Source of the DNA: Leishmania infantum JPCM5
Taxonomy: Eukaryota; Euglenozoa; Kinetoplastea; Trypanosomatida; Trypanosomatidae
Reading direction: 5' to 3'
Length of the DNA: 64,000 bases
Assembly: GCF_000002875.2 (NCBI RefSeq)
Contig: NC_009404.2
Coordinates: 347,501 to 411,500, forward strand
The notes beneath the pieces were generated by a model. It made no database searches. It was not told where the DNA came from and saw only the letters and a program-made list of their open reading frames with translations. Positions 20,001-28,319 of this stretch are shown here, piece by piece. Every line of letters starts with the position of its first letter. Position 1 is the stretch's first letter. Position numbers and translations under genes: made by a program.

Positions 20001-20350
20001 GTCATCGGGTCGACGACGGCAGTGGCGAGGACGAAGAATACGAGGAAGGCACCGACGACAACGAGGCGGAGAACGACGTCGCCGACGGCATAAGTTGTTC
20101 GAGCGGCGATGGGCAAGGCGATAATGAAGAGGGAGTGTGTGACGATTTGTCTGCTGCAACCACTGCACAAGATAGTGGGGAAGAGGATGAGGAGATCGAC
20201 GACAGCGGAGGCGGCGAGGACGCGTCGGGCTCAGGCTCCGAAGATGATGAAGAAGAGCGCGACGACGGGAGCGATGAAGACGAGTCTGCTGGCAGTGGCG
20301 ACGGCGATGATGCGTCGCCGGCAGCGCGCAAACGTCGCCTTGAGGAATGA
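14087..20350 (+). CDS. Very large unidentified protein (2087 aa) with acidic C-terminal tail
   Basis: I do not recognise this protein. It begins MAARASQSSGVTAELLYRDV and reads as a long series of leucine- and alanine-rich amphipathic segments (for example LVQLLRTACVDAA, LGTELCKALLAVMAHRA, YYALASAVLKLLRANRR), which suggests helical solenoid (HEAT/ARM-like) architecture. Ala/Ser-rich loops interrupt it. From about residue 1980 it becomes strongly acidic, with DDGSGEDEEYEEG and EDDEEERDDGSDEDES, and ends in the basic ARKRRLEE. Large helical proteins with such tails include nucleolar ribosome-assembly scaffolds (Urb1/Urb2, Utp10/20, Pol5/MYBBP1A) and THO2-like proteins, but no diagnostic motif picks one. 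A nucleolar role would fit the Bfr2 gene just upstream, though neighbours in kinetoplastids rarely share pathways. The start is the first ATG of the frame; five earlier open codons begin with TTG. Coding status is certain from length; function is unknown. Confidence 0.85.
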   Translation: MAARASQSSGVTAELLYRDVVWPALWKVLQLTSPPSNPANVGEKAGGGAAEHVLCARGLQRAITQALVQLLRTACVDAATSSMKGVPSGVMQEVVSHLLLHPHGTEQTTAPQIVPEAQMGVLDSATASPAAAAAAVEVERLYLLVCAAIQLSAQVNVPQLAAAKIAPTAATGAASETTANTAAAPQLPWGVAQASKSVVAGIFALSSYVNSSSTSLPSPMVLCLTPSVLGPPPSPMATTTSQQQLQLNVQHLWFTFLCVYLQQLSSHTPKDTTAYARFFAGCGDECRKRLATAPVLSDDDDSGDDGAVAVGAVMRQSTAANETAALQAWSHVSIELLRDTIARTRFRRAALLFKSFVPHMLTQAPTVTFLLADVLNEFVRSWTAFISRIPAGCMADDMARRLARYDTRGMLHDDGPARPSQQWQQCVDLLRVYSDRLTRILGTGTPHGHLVATTLCAVLSALYVLPHTRGSSPFSSAGEAGAVVAGAAVGARGKRDEEAAVLEMETAHRQPRRLSTFSTAGAAAAPSVVGESLMSEVEWRLRHYAPLGQLLASTRILGLQKVHLFAVATGQLRVGRSVAQQVEHTRMLALAALYCGVAGWDLTVLMYHFAECPLNPFSGPETPPPALPISALARYTAAVQQYVEHTRAELIMDMPFTELCVHNGHVDGRGGRSSGSRFRGMRCGGGVYGQPPKQGSLPHSSASAIPSRGELHTRRFLRIVHPDPLLLNWRLHLTATEALVATTAVPNGASAAAFGGGSSSIAAAASSTNSAAGNANSGSAVPDLLLSPCCLMRDIIVSGQYALAADGMRYLAKPPTPPVASAGDVSTGVQSVNVLLLPRRAYPQHISVAYYVSILLRRWLQRWEVAEQEQQAGQAEAAALMQLRDESFRVLSSFLPVLSVVQSYMANQSLLVRLLTRLSWMCRTTAVAAAATAAATPASEAATTSSNSGVAPPAPNAVFALAERLLLAFVMPCIRVLPPAPMVYDVMEDVLRLFARSSIPDAQAHGAVPYGENAAMPLHMFDWLQELLPSVKFVAVYRTKQQLLQLEGRQGWPPSPLVHPHDALLRREREALLSHSLKRLNAENLDEYRALLRPILYAEPLLVAHRLFTQAVGYNNSFLDIHTRLLRGLPGAVLMLVVQQGLVLMARYAAEEKVTGANGECRVTILATFVATLWRDNLDAVDGVLLARRVELALRSNSGDDILLGTELCKALLAVMAHRALEHEEKYNPAQLQALAYTPSTTSLFGRGSMTSFRVRYWKDTASSAQLLLSPEDVFVRARQALLTALQQPCLVPIQGDEDSEDTEEEHARQSVTAARSEVRLHLGQQILLHLCRLQSRIYELQRDLDGGAEVILLSSAGRYNTINDMLVAIEEVSPPPTESQVLEYLCACVRQVALPHVASLIETQQRRKFEWASAFSSNGGAVPSDAVYSVPAPTSSRVAVAAVDTPELPPIAQLLQYFTAAHFEYKPDPYDTARYEWQQCMEQARSLTNQYLKGNRSAGAVSARRAASIVTWLDGEAKRIDAEESMHMHLYSSSAAARAALLELIRRELAPPTEPLASEADDRLVELAASYLLPRAVLNLREAATVAAFFTWLFQEATPTTGSAATAGRGEAEQRPWSLHCRAVDLALTFVTAAFTYFVGFTDGECKRLGCVLQSLLQIPALSAHGQQLDAAARLWPSLLKCIQALSPRTKPSGGAPAAAGEGARVLSDKDVAAAAVAGTSPTCEAGAAALGGRPAVSSGGIRTVSTAVFEGFLHSAHASLINGNDASSSERAGPASLLNLAMARGIVASPAQSNELQPAASTAADAAAGTLSAVPLQLEAYLSRAMIQLLTHEQDVPAYAHRNLFLVLEHLDKSTFPATLCAVDLLTRAVEPHASKTKSYYALASAVLKLLRANRRHRRELQHAIAALRHGDEGVAPAALQAARGEDGSALPQVRAAATACHGRWRLDEHYMRQLLQNEVAALLEDAQVRHRVDDGSGEDEEYEEGTDDNEAENDVADGISCSSGDGQGDNEEGVCDDLSAATTAQDSGEEDEEIDDSGGGEDASGSGSEDDEEERDDGSDEDESAGSGDGDDASPAARKRRLEE

Positions 20351-20921
20351 TAAGGTGTGCGCGCGTGTGTGTACGTGTGCGGGCTCGTCTCGTTGTTGAC
20401 ATACGGTGTATGGAATCTTGAAAACGGCACGCGGGACTAACTAAAGCGATGCACGGCGGCAGCAAGGATAGCATCAGCAGCGCAGGTTTTTTTTTTCGAG
20501 CATGTCGGTGCTGCCGTAGGCACCGTCATCCGTCCTGATCCCAGCACGCGCACAAAGAGCAGTGGCAGCGCGAGGAGGTGGTGGGACGGCAGTGATAGTG
20601 CAAAGGGCAGAGAGCACATGGCAATGCCTGTGTCGATGCATGCATGGGAGTGCCGTCTTGGGTCGCCACGGTGCCCCCCGCCCTCCCCTGCCCTCCCTTC
20701 GGGCGCTGTCTCTTGATGTTTCTTTCTCCCTCTCTGTCCTTCATGCCTCACCTCTCTCCCTCGCCATGCTTCGTCATCTGCCCCTTCCGCGTGCGCATCC
20801 ACAGCCTGCATTCTGCCACACGCACGCATGCATGCACATGTTACAGACACCGTCCCCCCCCCCACACACACACACACAACACCCGCATCCCTCTTCACTC
20901 TGCGTGATCCTTCCACCGGCG
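20351..20921. other. Intergenic spacer with C/T-rich leader region
   Basis: Mostly C/T-rich from about 20672 to 20790, with CCCCCCCCCACACACACACAC at about 20855-20878. No separate gene is supported. Confidence 0.65.
20700..20804 (+). promoter_or_regulatory. Predicted trans-splice acceptor region for the cyclophilin-like gene
   Basis: The C/T-rich run about 20700-20790 precedes AG at 20803-20804, about 118 nt before the start at 20922. Two short ATGs lie between, so a nearer acceptor cannot be excluded. Confidence 0.35.
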
Positions 20922-22217
20922 ATGCAGGTCGAGCTCTCGTTTATCTTTCCACACGCGCTCAAGGAGCTGCCTGTGAGCTTCTTTGTTCCCCTCTCCTCCC
21001 AGCGTCCGCGCACCGCGGCGAATCTGTTCTTCATGTGCTCAGGGCAGCTGCCCTTGCCAGCGGAGCTGCTTTCTGCTCTGCGCCTGACGGAGGCCGAGGT
21101 CGCCTACGCAACGCCTGATGCTGCCAAGGCGGCTGGCCTGTTGCCGCTGAGCGACTCGGCGGTCGTTCGCATCGACAAGGCGTCTGTGATGGAGATCGGC
21201 AGCAGCACCACCAAGTCGATCTTTGGTGGCTTCATCCCTGATGAAAGGGTGACGCTGTCGGCTGGCACAGCCGCGCGTGGGCAGAGCCTTGCAGCTACCA
21301 TGTCCTCGCTGAAGGCGGGGACACTCCTGTACGGCAACCTCGGCATGCCGAACACGCAAGCCAGCCGCTACTACATTCTTCTCGAGCCTGTCACAACGCC
21401 GGAGCAGCAGCACGAGTTCGCCGGCTTCGCACCGCTTGGGATGGTGACGAGTGGCTTGGCGGAGCTGAAGAGGGCGGCATCGCAGACGGCGGTGCAGCCA
21501 CGCACGCTTGTGCCCAAGAAGAAGGTGGTCGTGTCGAGGTGCCGGATGCAGCTCGACTACACGCACCTGTCATCCTTTACGGCAGCCGGTGCGTCTGCGC
21601 CGCTTGGCGGGCTCTGCGACAGCACCGGTCAAGGCGCTGGAAAGCAAAGGCCCACAGAGTCGCACGAGCGTATCGCTGGCCGTGTGCGCCGCCGCGATGA
21701 CGACGGTCACGAGGCCGAGCAAGCTAGCCCATGCAGTGCGTTGCACGATGACGGCAACACCGCCGACCCTGGCGCAGCGCCGTTGCACAGCTCCGGCTTT
21801 TTCAAGATATCGGCGCGCTTCCCGAAGGCGGTGGCGGCCTCCGGCGCGGGTCCCTCCCTGAAGCGGCGCCGTGCAGAAGCATTCGTAGTCGGTGATGACG
21901 GCCTGCCGACTCTCCGCACGACGGCGATTTCACCTGGCGAGCAGGTCGGCGGCGACGGCACCGCTGAACCGTTCGAGTTCTTCAAGGCCCAACAAGACGC
22001 CTTCATGAATGACATTGAAGGCATCAAGGATGCGCAGCTGCAGCGATTTAATCGTAAAGCCGGAAAGATCATGAAATCCCGCCGGGCATGGGCATCGAGC
22101 AGCTCAAGTGTGCGGCACGCCAGCTCGCAGCAGCACAGCAGCAGCGGCACACATGCCACAGGATCAGGCGCCTTCTCAAAGACTGGCCCGAAAAAGACGA
22201 GGCCCAAGCGGTACTGA
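20922..22217 (+). CDS. Highly divergent cyclophilin-like protein
   Basis: The 431-residue protein starts MQVELSFIFPHALKELPVSF. At about residues 125-175 it reads SLKAGTLLYGNLGMPNTQAS followed by RYYILLEP, then FAGFAPLGMVTSGLAELKRA. This parallels the cyclophilin run GxLxMANxGPNTNGSQFFI followed by HVVFGxVxEGxxVxxxI, so a cyclophilin-like barrel is likely. The N-terminal catalytic stretch (the FHR and QGGDF motifs) is not recognisable, and the histidine/tryptophan ligand positions appear lost, so prolyl isomerase activity is doubtful. The second half (about residues 220-431) is basic and low complexity, with KKKVVVSRCR near 195, SLKRRRAEAF around residue 310, a region (FEFFKAQQDAFMNDIEGIKD) that looks helical, and a KKTRPKRY C-terminus; this would suit a nuclear protein. 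The start is chosen as the first ATG directly ahead of the conserved block. Family assignment is moderate. Confidence 0.6.
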   Translation: MQVELSFIFPHALKELPVSFFVPLSSQRPRTAANLFFMCSGQLPLPAELLSALRLTEAEVAYATPDAAKAAGLLPLSDSAVVRIDKASVMEIGSSTTKSIFGGFIPDERVTLSAGTAARGQSLAATMSSLKAGTLLYGNLGMPNTQASRYYILLEPVTTPEQQHEFAGFAPLGMVTSGLAELKRAASQTAVQPRTLVPKKKVVVSRCRMQLDYTHLSSFTAAGASAPLGGLCDSTGQGAGKQRPTESHERIAGRVRRRDDDGHEAEQASPCSALHDDGNTADPGAAPLHSSGFFKISARFPKAVAASGAGPSLKRRRAEAFVVGDDGLPTLRTTAISPGEQVGGDGTAEPFEFFKAQQDAFMNDIEGIKDAQLQRFNRKAGKIMKSRRAWASSSSSVRHASSQQHSSSGTHATGSGAFSKTGPKKTRPKRY

Positions 22218-23444
22218 GCTCTTGAGGGGGGCATGTGCATGATTTGATGTTGGCAAACTCTGTGCATCGGCGGACGGCAGCGCCATTCCCGCAGTGCCTG
22301 CTTCTCTGTCCGCGTCTCTGTACCCAATCAACCATCACCACCACTACTCTCCCCTCCGTGAGGCGGTGGGTACTACAGCCAGAGAAAGAGAGAAAGCATG
22401 CATGGAGACGCCGCAGCACGAGGCGATGCGGCGAATACACCACGCACCAACACAAGGGCACATATACAAGCAGAGACGCCTAAGCGCGGAAGGAGAGGAT
22501 GTCGAGGAGCACGCTATCATGGCAGGTGTTTTGTTTGCTCTTGCTCGTCTCTCGCCTCTCTGCTGATACCTATGGGAAAGTTGTGTCGATGCTGATCCTC
22601 CTCACCCCACCCCACACGCTTACCGGCCGTGCGTCCACGTAAGACACCTGTGAGCGGGTGCGGGTGGCCATGTCGCACTGTGGCCCTGTTAACATCATCA
22701 ACGTAATACGCTTGCAACGCTCCACAGATCAGCGGAAAGCAGCAAAGTAAAATGACGTCTGCTGAGTGGCACAAGTACGTGGTGGCACTCGCGCGAGTGT
22801 TTGGTTGCGGAAGAGTGCTTCACTGGCGAACGGGTGCCTGCGTCAAATGCGCATGCTTCTTCCCTTCCGCGAGGGGCTTCCCTGGGCCGTTGCAGACCAG
22901 CTAGTGCGGAAGAGAGGCAGGAAGCACCAGCTCCGGCAGAGCAGCAGCAGTGGCAGCACGAAAAAAAAAAGACGGATCATTGTAATCTCTCTCTGCGTGC
23001 TCGTCAATGACAGTGCAGGGGCTTGGTGTCTTGTCCGCCACGCACGCGCAAGAAATGCGCTTCGACGGTCTCTTTCTATCTCCGGTGTTTTAGCGTCGCA
23101 CACACCTGTGGCATGCGCGTTCATAGCCGCCTGCCCGCTCTCGTCTCAACCTCTCTCTCGCTCTACCTTATTTGGCAACCATGGGGCTGCCCTCGGGCAC
23201 GGATATCCGTCGGACGCATACACACAAACACAACCACGCACGCATACGCCGAAGTAGAGAACCGAATATAGGGAGACTCTCAGAGGGCGTCGCGCAGACT
23301 CTGCATCTTACTGGGTACGCTGTTGTGCCCCTTTAGCGCACACACCGAAAGAAGCCGTCCGTAGCGAAGCGCAGCGCATGCGTGGCGCCACTTGACAGAG
23401 CAGACGCGGCCGACATCCTACGCGGGGAAAGCACAGCTGGACTT
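22218..23444. other. Intergenic spacer with a short uORF
   Basis: No gene is supported. After the predicted acceptor AG at 23335-23336 there is an ATG at 23378 opening a five-codon frame that ends in TGA at 23393-23395, out of frame with the start at 23445. A poly-A run lies at 22961-22970. Confidence 0.6.
23321..23336 (+). promoter_or_regulatory. Predicted trans-splice acceptor for the DUF4379-like gene
   Basis: GTTGTGCCCCTTTAG ends in AG at 23335-23336, about 108 nt ahead of the chosen start. The tract is short; a stronger C/T run lies at about 23142-23168. Confidence 0.3.
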
Positions 23445-25613
23445 ATGCGACGCACGCGACGGTCGGTCGAGGCCGGACTGTCGGCAGCCGCGCGCACCTT
23501 GACGCAGCTGCGAATGGCGGGAAAGGCGGGCGCGCAGTCAGACATTACCGGCGCTGCGCGCTGTTGCTCGACAACGGCCGCGAATGCAGCGGCTGGCGGT
23601 GCCGCGGCGCCATCGACGGCCACGCGCCCCGTGCGTCAACTTCGTCTGGCGGTCGTGCGTCCGGACATCCTTGATGATTGGGTCCCAGAGCTGAACGACG
23701 TCGTTGCACATCAGATATCGTGCGACGAGGCCACGACACTGGTGTGGTGGAGGTGCTCTTGTTGTCAACAGCGGTACCAGTGCACTGTGCAAACCCGCGT
23801 GGCTCGCGGGCGGACAGCGTGCCCGCATTGTGGCGGCGGCATCAGCGCAGCTGGCGACGCCTCTGCCAGCAACTCGGCAGCAGTTTCGGTAACCCACAAA
23901 CCGCAAGGTGTGGCAGCGCCTCGAGTGGAGGTCGGAGAGACGCTTGACAAGACACATCCTGATCTCGCTGCCCGCTGGGATGTCGCCCGCAACGGTGCGC
24001 TGCTGCCCTCTCATGTGACGGCGTCAAGCACACGGCAAGTGTGGTGGCTTCCTGCCACGAACACGGCATCGCTGTCTTCTGCTGCACAGCGAAGCTTTCT
24101 CCGCCCGGTATTTGCGTTCGTGCACGACTCCGCGAGCCCTGAGGAGCAGGCAGCCGCGACGGCGGCGATGGAATGGCGGCTACTCCACGAAATACGTCGT
24201 GTCGCGCATATTGAAGATGCAGAGAAGGCGGGTGTCATCCCGGTGACAGTGCGCAGCGACAAGTTCGGAGCAACACACGCTGCTGCATGGCTGGCCGGCT
24301 CTGGCGACGCGGCAGTCGCCGCCTCTCGACCGTCTGTGGCCACCATGGCGGCCGCAGACGTGCGCGTGGTTGCGCGTATGTGGAAGGACCGCATGTCGGG
24401 ACTGGCAACGCCGGAAAATGCGGAAGACGGCAGGTTTCCGCAAAGTTCGGCATCGCGCCTCGGCGGCGTCTTTCCACGCGAACTGTTTGCGCATTCGCCG
24501 ACTACAGCGCGCAGGGCTGCAATGTCAGCCGAGGCGGCGGCCGCGTCAACAGTGCGGGTGGCCTTGCTGGGTCAGTATTTCGAGTTTGTGCGCCGCCAGC
24601 GGAGAGGCGGCGGCAGCAGCAAAGAGCGAACGAGATTGACGCCTGTACTGGCAAGCCTCGCACAGTCGATTTCCATTGCTGCCGCTGCTGCATCGACTGC
24701 GGCCGAGGGCACGTCCCAGTCATGGACCGACTTTTTTGCGTTGACGAGAGACTCCGCGCTGCCGAAGGGGTATATCGACCCGAACGCGGCCCTTTACTTC
24801 CCGGACGCCGCGGAAGTGGCGGCATCCGGTGCGGAGGTGACAGCGGTATCAGAGGCGACGAAGGTAGACTCGCTGCGGCTGACGGCACCCCAGATCAGCG
24901 ACACTGTTCTTACCATGTACCCTCGCCGTCCTCCGTCGCCTCGTCTGCGTGAGGACGACGTGATGCAGGCAACGCCGCCGATGATGGACGCCAGAGCCGA
25001 GAACGGTTCCAGCGACGTCTCCGCGATTCACCAGGTCAAGCGCCACCAACTGAGGCATCACGTTCACATGCCGTTTGGGCACACCACCACGGTGGCGGAG
25101 GAAAATGCGGCGAAGCTGGCAGCCGAGTACGACGTCGATGATGATGATAGCGGCAGCGGCATGGACAGCAGACGTGCCCGCACGACAGACAACGCGGCCT
25201 CGTTCGCCACAGAGCTGCGTGGGGCGAGCAGGCGCAGCGGCGAAGCTGCAACGGCGGCCTCCCTCATCGGCTCTGCTATTGCTGCCCTCGGTGAGGCCTT
25301 CTCCGTGGGAGAGGCGGACAGCAGCAGCCGACTCTACCATCGTGAAGCGCATCGTACGGCGGCGCTGAGTGATGAGTTAATGGCGTCGAGCGGCGATTCT
25401 GCACGGCGCACTGGTACACGTCCTCGCCGCTTTCGCCTCTCGCTACCTCACGAGGCGCCACAGACGAGGCAGCGGAACGTGGCGGTCGAGTTGATCGCCG
25501 CAGACGGCAGCAGTGCTGTGCGGCCGGCACACTTTGAAGCGCCGCACACGCCGCGCAAGGTGGCGCGACCACGTCGAGCCAACAAAGAGGCCTCAAGTGC
25601 GGCGGCCCAATGA
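23445..25613 (+). CDS. Probable mitochondrial protein with DUF4379-type treble-clef zinc ribbon
   Basis: The 722-residue protein starts MRRTRRSVEAGLSAAARTL, an Arg-rich, nearly acid-free stretch typical of a mitochondrial presequence. Next comes one copy of the 'probable zinc-ribbon' (DUF4379) repeat: RPDILDDWVPELNDVVAHQI, then WWRCSCC and ACPHCGG, with zinc ligands probably C104, C107, C126 and C129. The start of a second copy follows at about residues 168-195 (HPDLAARWDVARNGALLPSH then QVWWLPATN), where the first cysteine pair is gone, so this copy probably binds no zinc. The rest is Ala/Ser/Arg-rich with no recognised domain. In kinetoplastids such repeats occur in mitochondrial proteins, but no catalytic domain is visible here. 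The frame opens earlier with a GTG codon at 23382; ATG at 23445 is the first ATG. Domain call is good; function is unknown. Confidence 0.75.
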   Translation: MRRTRRSVEAGLSAAARTLTQLRMAGKAGAQSDITGAARCCSTTAANAAAGGAAAPSTATRPVRQLRLAVVRPDILDDWVPELNDVVAHQISCDEATTLVWWRCSCCQQRYQCTVQTRVARGRTACPHCGGGISAAGDASASNSAAVSVTHKPQGVAAPRVEVGETLDKTHPDLAARWDVARNGALLPSHVTASSTRQVWWLPATNTASLSSAAQRSFLRPVFAFVHDSASPEEQAAATAAMEWRLLHEIRRVAHIEDAEKAGVIPVTVRSDKFGATHAAAWLAGSGDAAVAASRPSVATMAAADVRVVARMWKDRMSGLATPENAEDGRFPQSSASRLGGVFPRELFAHSPTTARRAAMSAEAAAASTVRVALLGQYFEFVRRQRRGGGSSKERTRLTPVLASLAQSISIAAAAASTAAEGTSQSWTDFFALTRDSALPKGYIDPNAALYFPDAAEVAASGAEVTAVSEATKVDSLRLTAPQISDTVLTMYPRRPPSPRLREDDVMQATPPMMDARAENGSSDVSAIHQVKRHQLRHHVHMPFGHTTTVAEENAAKLAAEYDVDDDDSGSGMDSRRARTTDNAASFATELRGASRRSGEAATAASLIGSAIAALGEAFSVGEADSSSRLYHREAHRTAALSDELMASSGDSARRTGTRPRRFRLSLPHEAPQTRQRNVAVELIAADGSSAVRPAHFEAPHTPRKVARPRRANKEASSAAAQ

Positions 25614-26110
25614 TGAGCAGGGGCTGCGTGTGTCTGTGTGCGATGGCGCGTGTTACCCTGTTGAAGAGGAGACCACACGAAAAAGGGGGCGCGCCCACAT
25701 CCGCCCCATCGTCGACTTACCTCACGCCTGTCTCGCGCCTCTGGCAGTGATGCTGCTGCGGCCGCCGCCCCTTCTACACGCACTCCTTTTCCTTCCTTGT
25801 TCTTTTGGTGGTGCCCACCCCTGTCACGCACGCGGTGCAGCCGTCGGCGCAGAAGAGCAGCGTCAGAGGTGGTGGTGGTGAAGGTGGAGGCAAGTTTGGC
25901 GCGTGTTGGGTGATGTAAGAGGCGCGGCAGAGATGCGCGAGGAAGCGGGTAGCAGGCAGACTGCTCTGTACGACAGCACTGCCAGTCGATAGCCCGGCGT
26001 TGCCGCAGTCTGTTTTACGTCGTTGCGCATGTGTGCATGCTCTGTTCTGGTCGCCGCGTTCGTGTTTCGCTTGGTTTTGTCCTGTACGTGACGCTGATTA
26101 CAGAACTTCT

Positions 26111-26112
<2 letters not shown>

Positions 26113-26148
<36 letters not shown>

Positions 26149-26168
26149 GTGCGGGGGGTTTGGGGGGT
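26113..26168 (+). repeat. (GT)n microsatellite followed by G-runs
   Basis: GT units (26113-26150) are followed by GCGGGGGGTTTGGGGGGTC, giving two six-base G-runs close together. Confidence 0.9.
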
Positions 26169-27983
26169 CGGTGGGCTGCCTCCCTTCTCTTCTGGTGTCT
26201 GTCGATTGCTCTCCTCCTAAGCGAAAAAGCCGACAAGCGCTCACTCCCGCATCCCTGCCGCGTTACCCCTTTCCCTTCCTCCCTCCTGACTTCGTATACC
26301 CGGCGTTCATAGCGGTGCACGTTTTCCCCGAGGGTGCGCCATCGCGACGCGGTGTGGTCCGCTTGCTCCCGTCGCGGGAAGCTCACAGGCGCAGGGAAAT
26401 CGCCGGTTCACGAGGCGATGCGAAAACGAAAGAGACGGAGGAGCCTTCGTCGAATGATGCAGCGCCTGTGTGATGTGCCGAATCGCAACAAAATATGCCT
26501 TTGTCGGTGACGCGAGTGCCCTCTCGTCTTCTCCAGGAAGTGCTCTACAACTCTTCATCCATCTGTATACCTATCTGCACCCTCACTGTGTGTGTGTGTG
26601 TGTGCCTCCACCTCTCCCACACTCTAATGCATCGCCTACCACTAGCCACCATCATCACCCGTCATCGCCACGAAGCACCGACACCCACGAATGTAAAAGC
26701 GCACAACAACCGAGCGTGCAAGCACGCACGAGCAGGTTCATAGATGCGCGCAATCATTTGTGTGCGTGTGTGTCTGCGCTCTGCTGTCTACTCGCAGCTG
26801 GAGTGCGACGACCACCACAACGGAAAACAAGGGGAGGGGGATTGTCTGTCTCTCTGTCTTTTTGCAGATCAAGAGCGAGCTGTTATGCGCTCAGAGCTGC
26901 AAGCAGCGAATCGAATCGGGTGGGAGTCCAATGCGAAGAGAAAGGCGATCAGGCGGCGGAGCAGGACTCGAGTCTTCTGCCGATTCCGTTCAAAACACGA
27001 GGGCAGGCAGAACGAGAGAAGGCGCGGCGCGAGTGCGGCCCTCTATGGCTCTCTGCATCTTCTCCCCTCTTTTTTTCGCCTGTTCGCGGCTTGGACTCAT
27101 TGTCACAGTCATTCCTGCTACTCGTAACGCAAGCTCTGTCGCCCCCNCCCCCTTCCTCCCCAACGCACAGGCATGTCTGCGAATGCGCAAAGCAAGCACG
27201 CGATGGTGTTGTGTACGGAGGACGCGATGAGAAGTCGAGGGAAGTGGGGGGACACGACGGGGCTAGACGGCCCTGACGCACTAGAGTGTGGTGCAGCTTC
27301 TCAGCAGAGGACACAGGAAGTGACGGTGAGAAAGGCAGGGAAGAGGAGGGGAAACGGGGCAACCCCGTGTGTGTGTATATTGCCTCCATGCATTGCTGGG
27401 CTGTCCCCGGCGATTCGCTCAGCCATCTTTTCTCCTCATACCCGCTCCCTTCATCTACGCCCAGCAGTACGCCTCTGTGTTGTCGACACCCATCGAACAA
27501 GGGACCGAAGATGACAGACGTCCCACGTCCTTTATGTGCCCTCTCGCTTCCTGCAGCTCTCGCCAACGCGACACCTTTTTCCATCATCTCTCTCACACCT
27601 CACCCCCGCTCTCCGACGACGACCACGACGACCTTTCTTTCGGTGCTCGACCACCTGTGTGTGCACTCTCCCCACCCTCGACCTTAACCCCCTGTGCTTG
27701 CGCACCCCATCACGGACGCACGCTTGCGGGTGCTTCTCACGCCACTATCAAACGCGCGCGCACACACACCGGCCTGCGAACTGGCATGAATCTCCGAAGG
27801 AAAAAGCGAAAACGCTTTACCGCGCAGACAATTCGGCGTTGAGCACGCTCCACAAAGAAGAAAGCAAGCAATCTGCACACACGGACATCCGCCTCTACCC
27901 AAAGCCGAATACTTGGCCGCCTTGGCGAGGGTGGGGCTGTCTTCCTAACGCGTACGCATACAGATGCATACGCACGCACGCAT

Positions 27984-28008
27984 ACACACACACACACACA
28001 CACACACC
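27984..28008 (+). repeat. (AC)n microsatellite
   Basis: An uninterrupted AC run of about 25 bp preceded by CGCACGCACGCAT units. Confidence 0.9.
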
Positions 28009-28319
28009 GGCATCGGCAGTCCAGTTTGTCTACCTTTGCCCGCTGCGCCATCACTGCGAGGCTCGCCGCCGCCATCCCTCGCCGTATTTCTCGTCTATAC
28101 CCTTTTGCACCGGAGCATAGGAGGAGGCTCACGGAAGAAGGAGCGGCGGCTTGCATTCTGTTGAGAAATACCGGTGAGGCCGCAACGGAAAGTGGTGGCG
28201 GGGGTGGGGCAGCCGAGAAAGCGAGAGAAAGAAGGGTGGCACTTTCCCTGTGTGTTCGTGCGCGCGTGTTTGGTGGGTGTGGCTGTTAGCGGCCTCTCGT
28301 CGTGTGAGTGTCGAGGCAA

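Noticed and set aside
22766..23257. 163-codon open frame between the cyclophilin-like and DUF4379-like genes
   Set aside because: It starts and ends in repeat-like sequence, crosses a poly-A run coding for KKK, and has no conserved-looking part.
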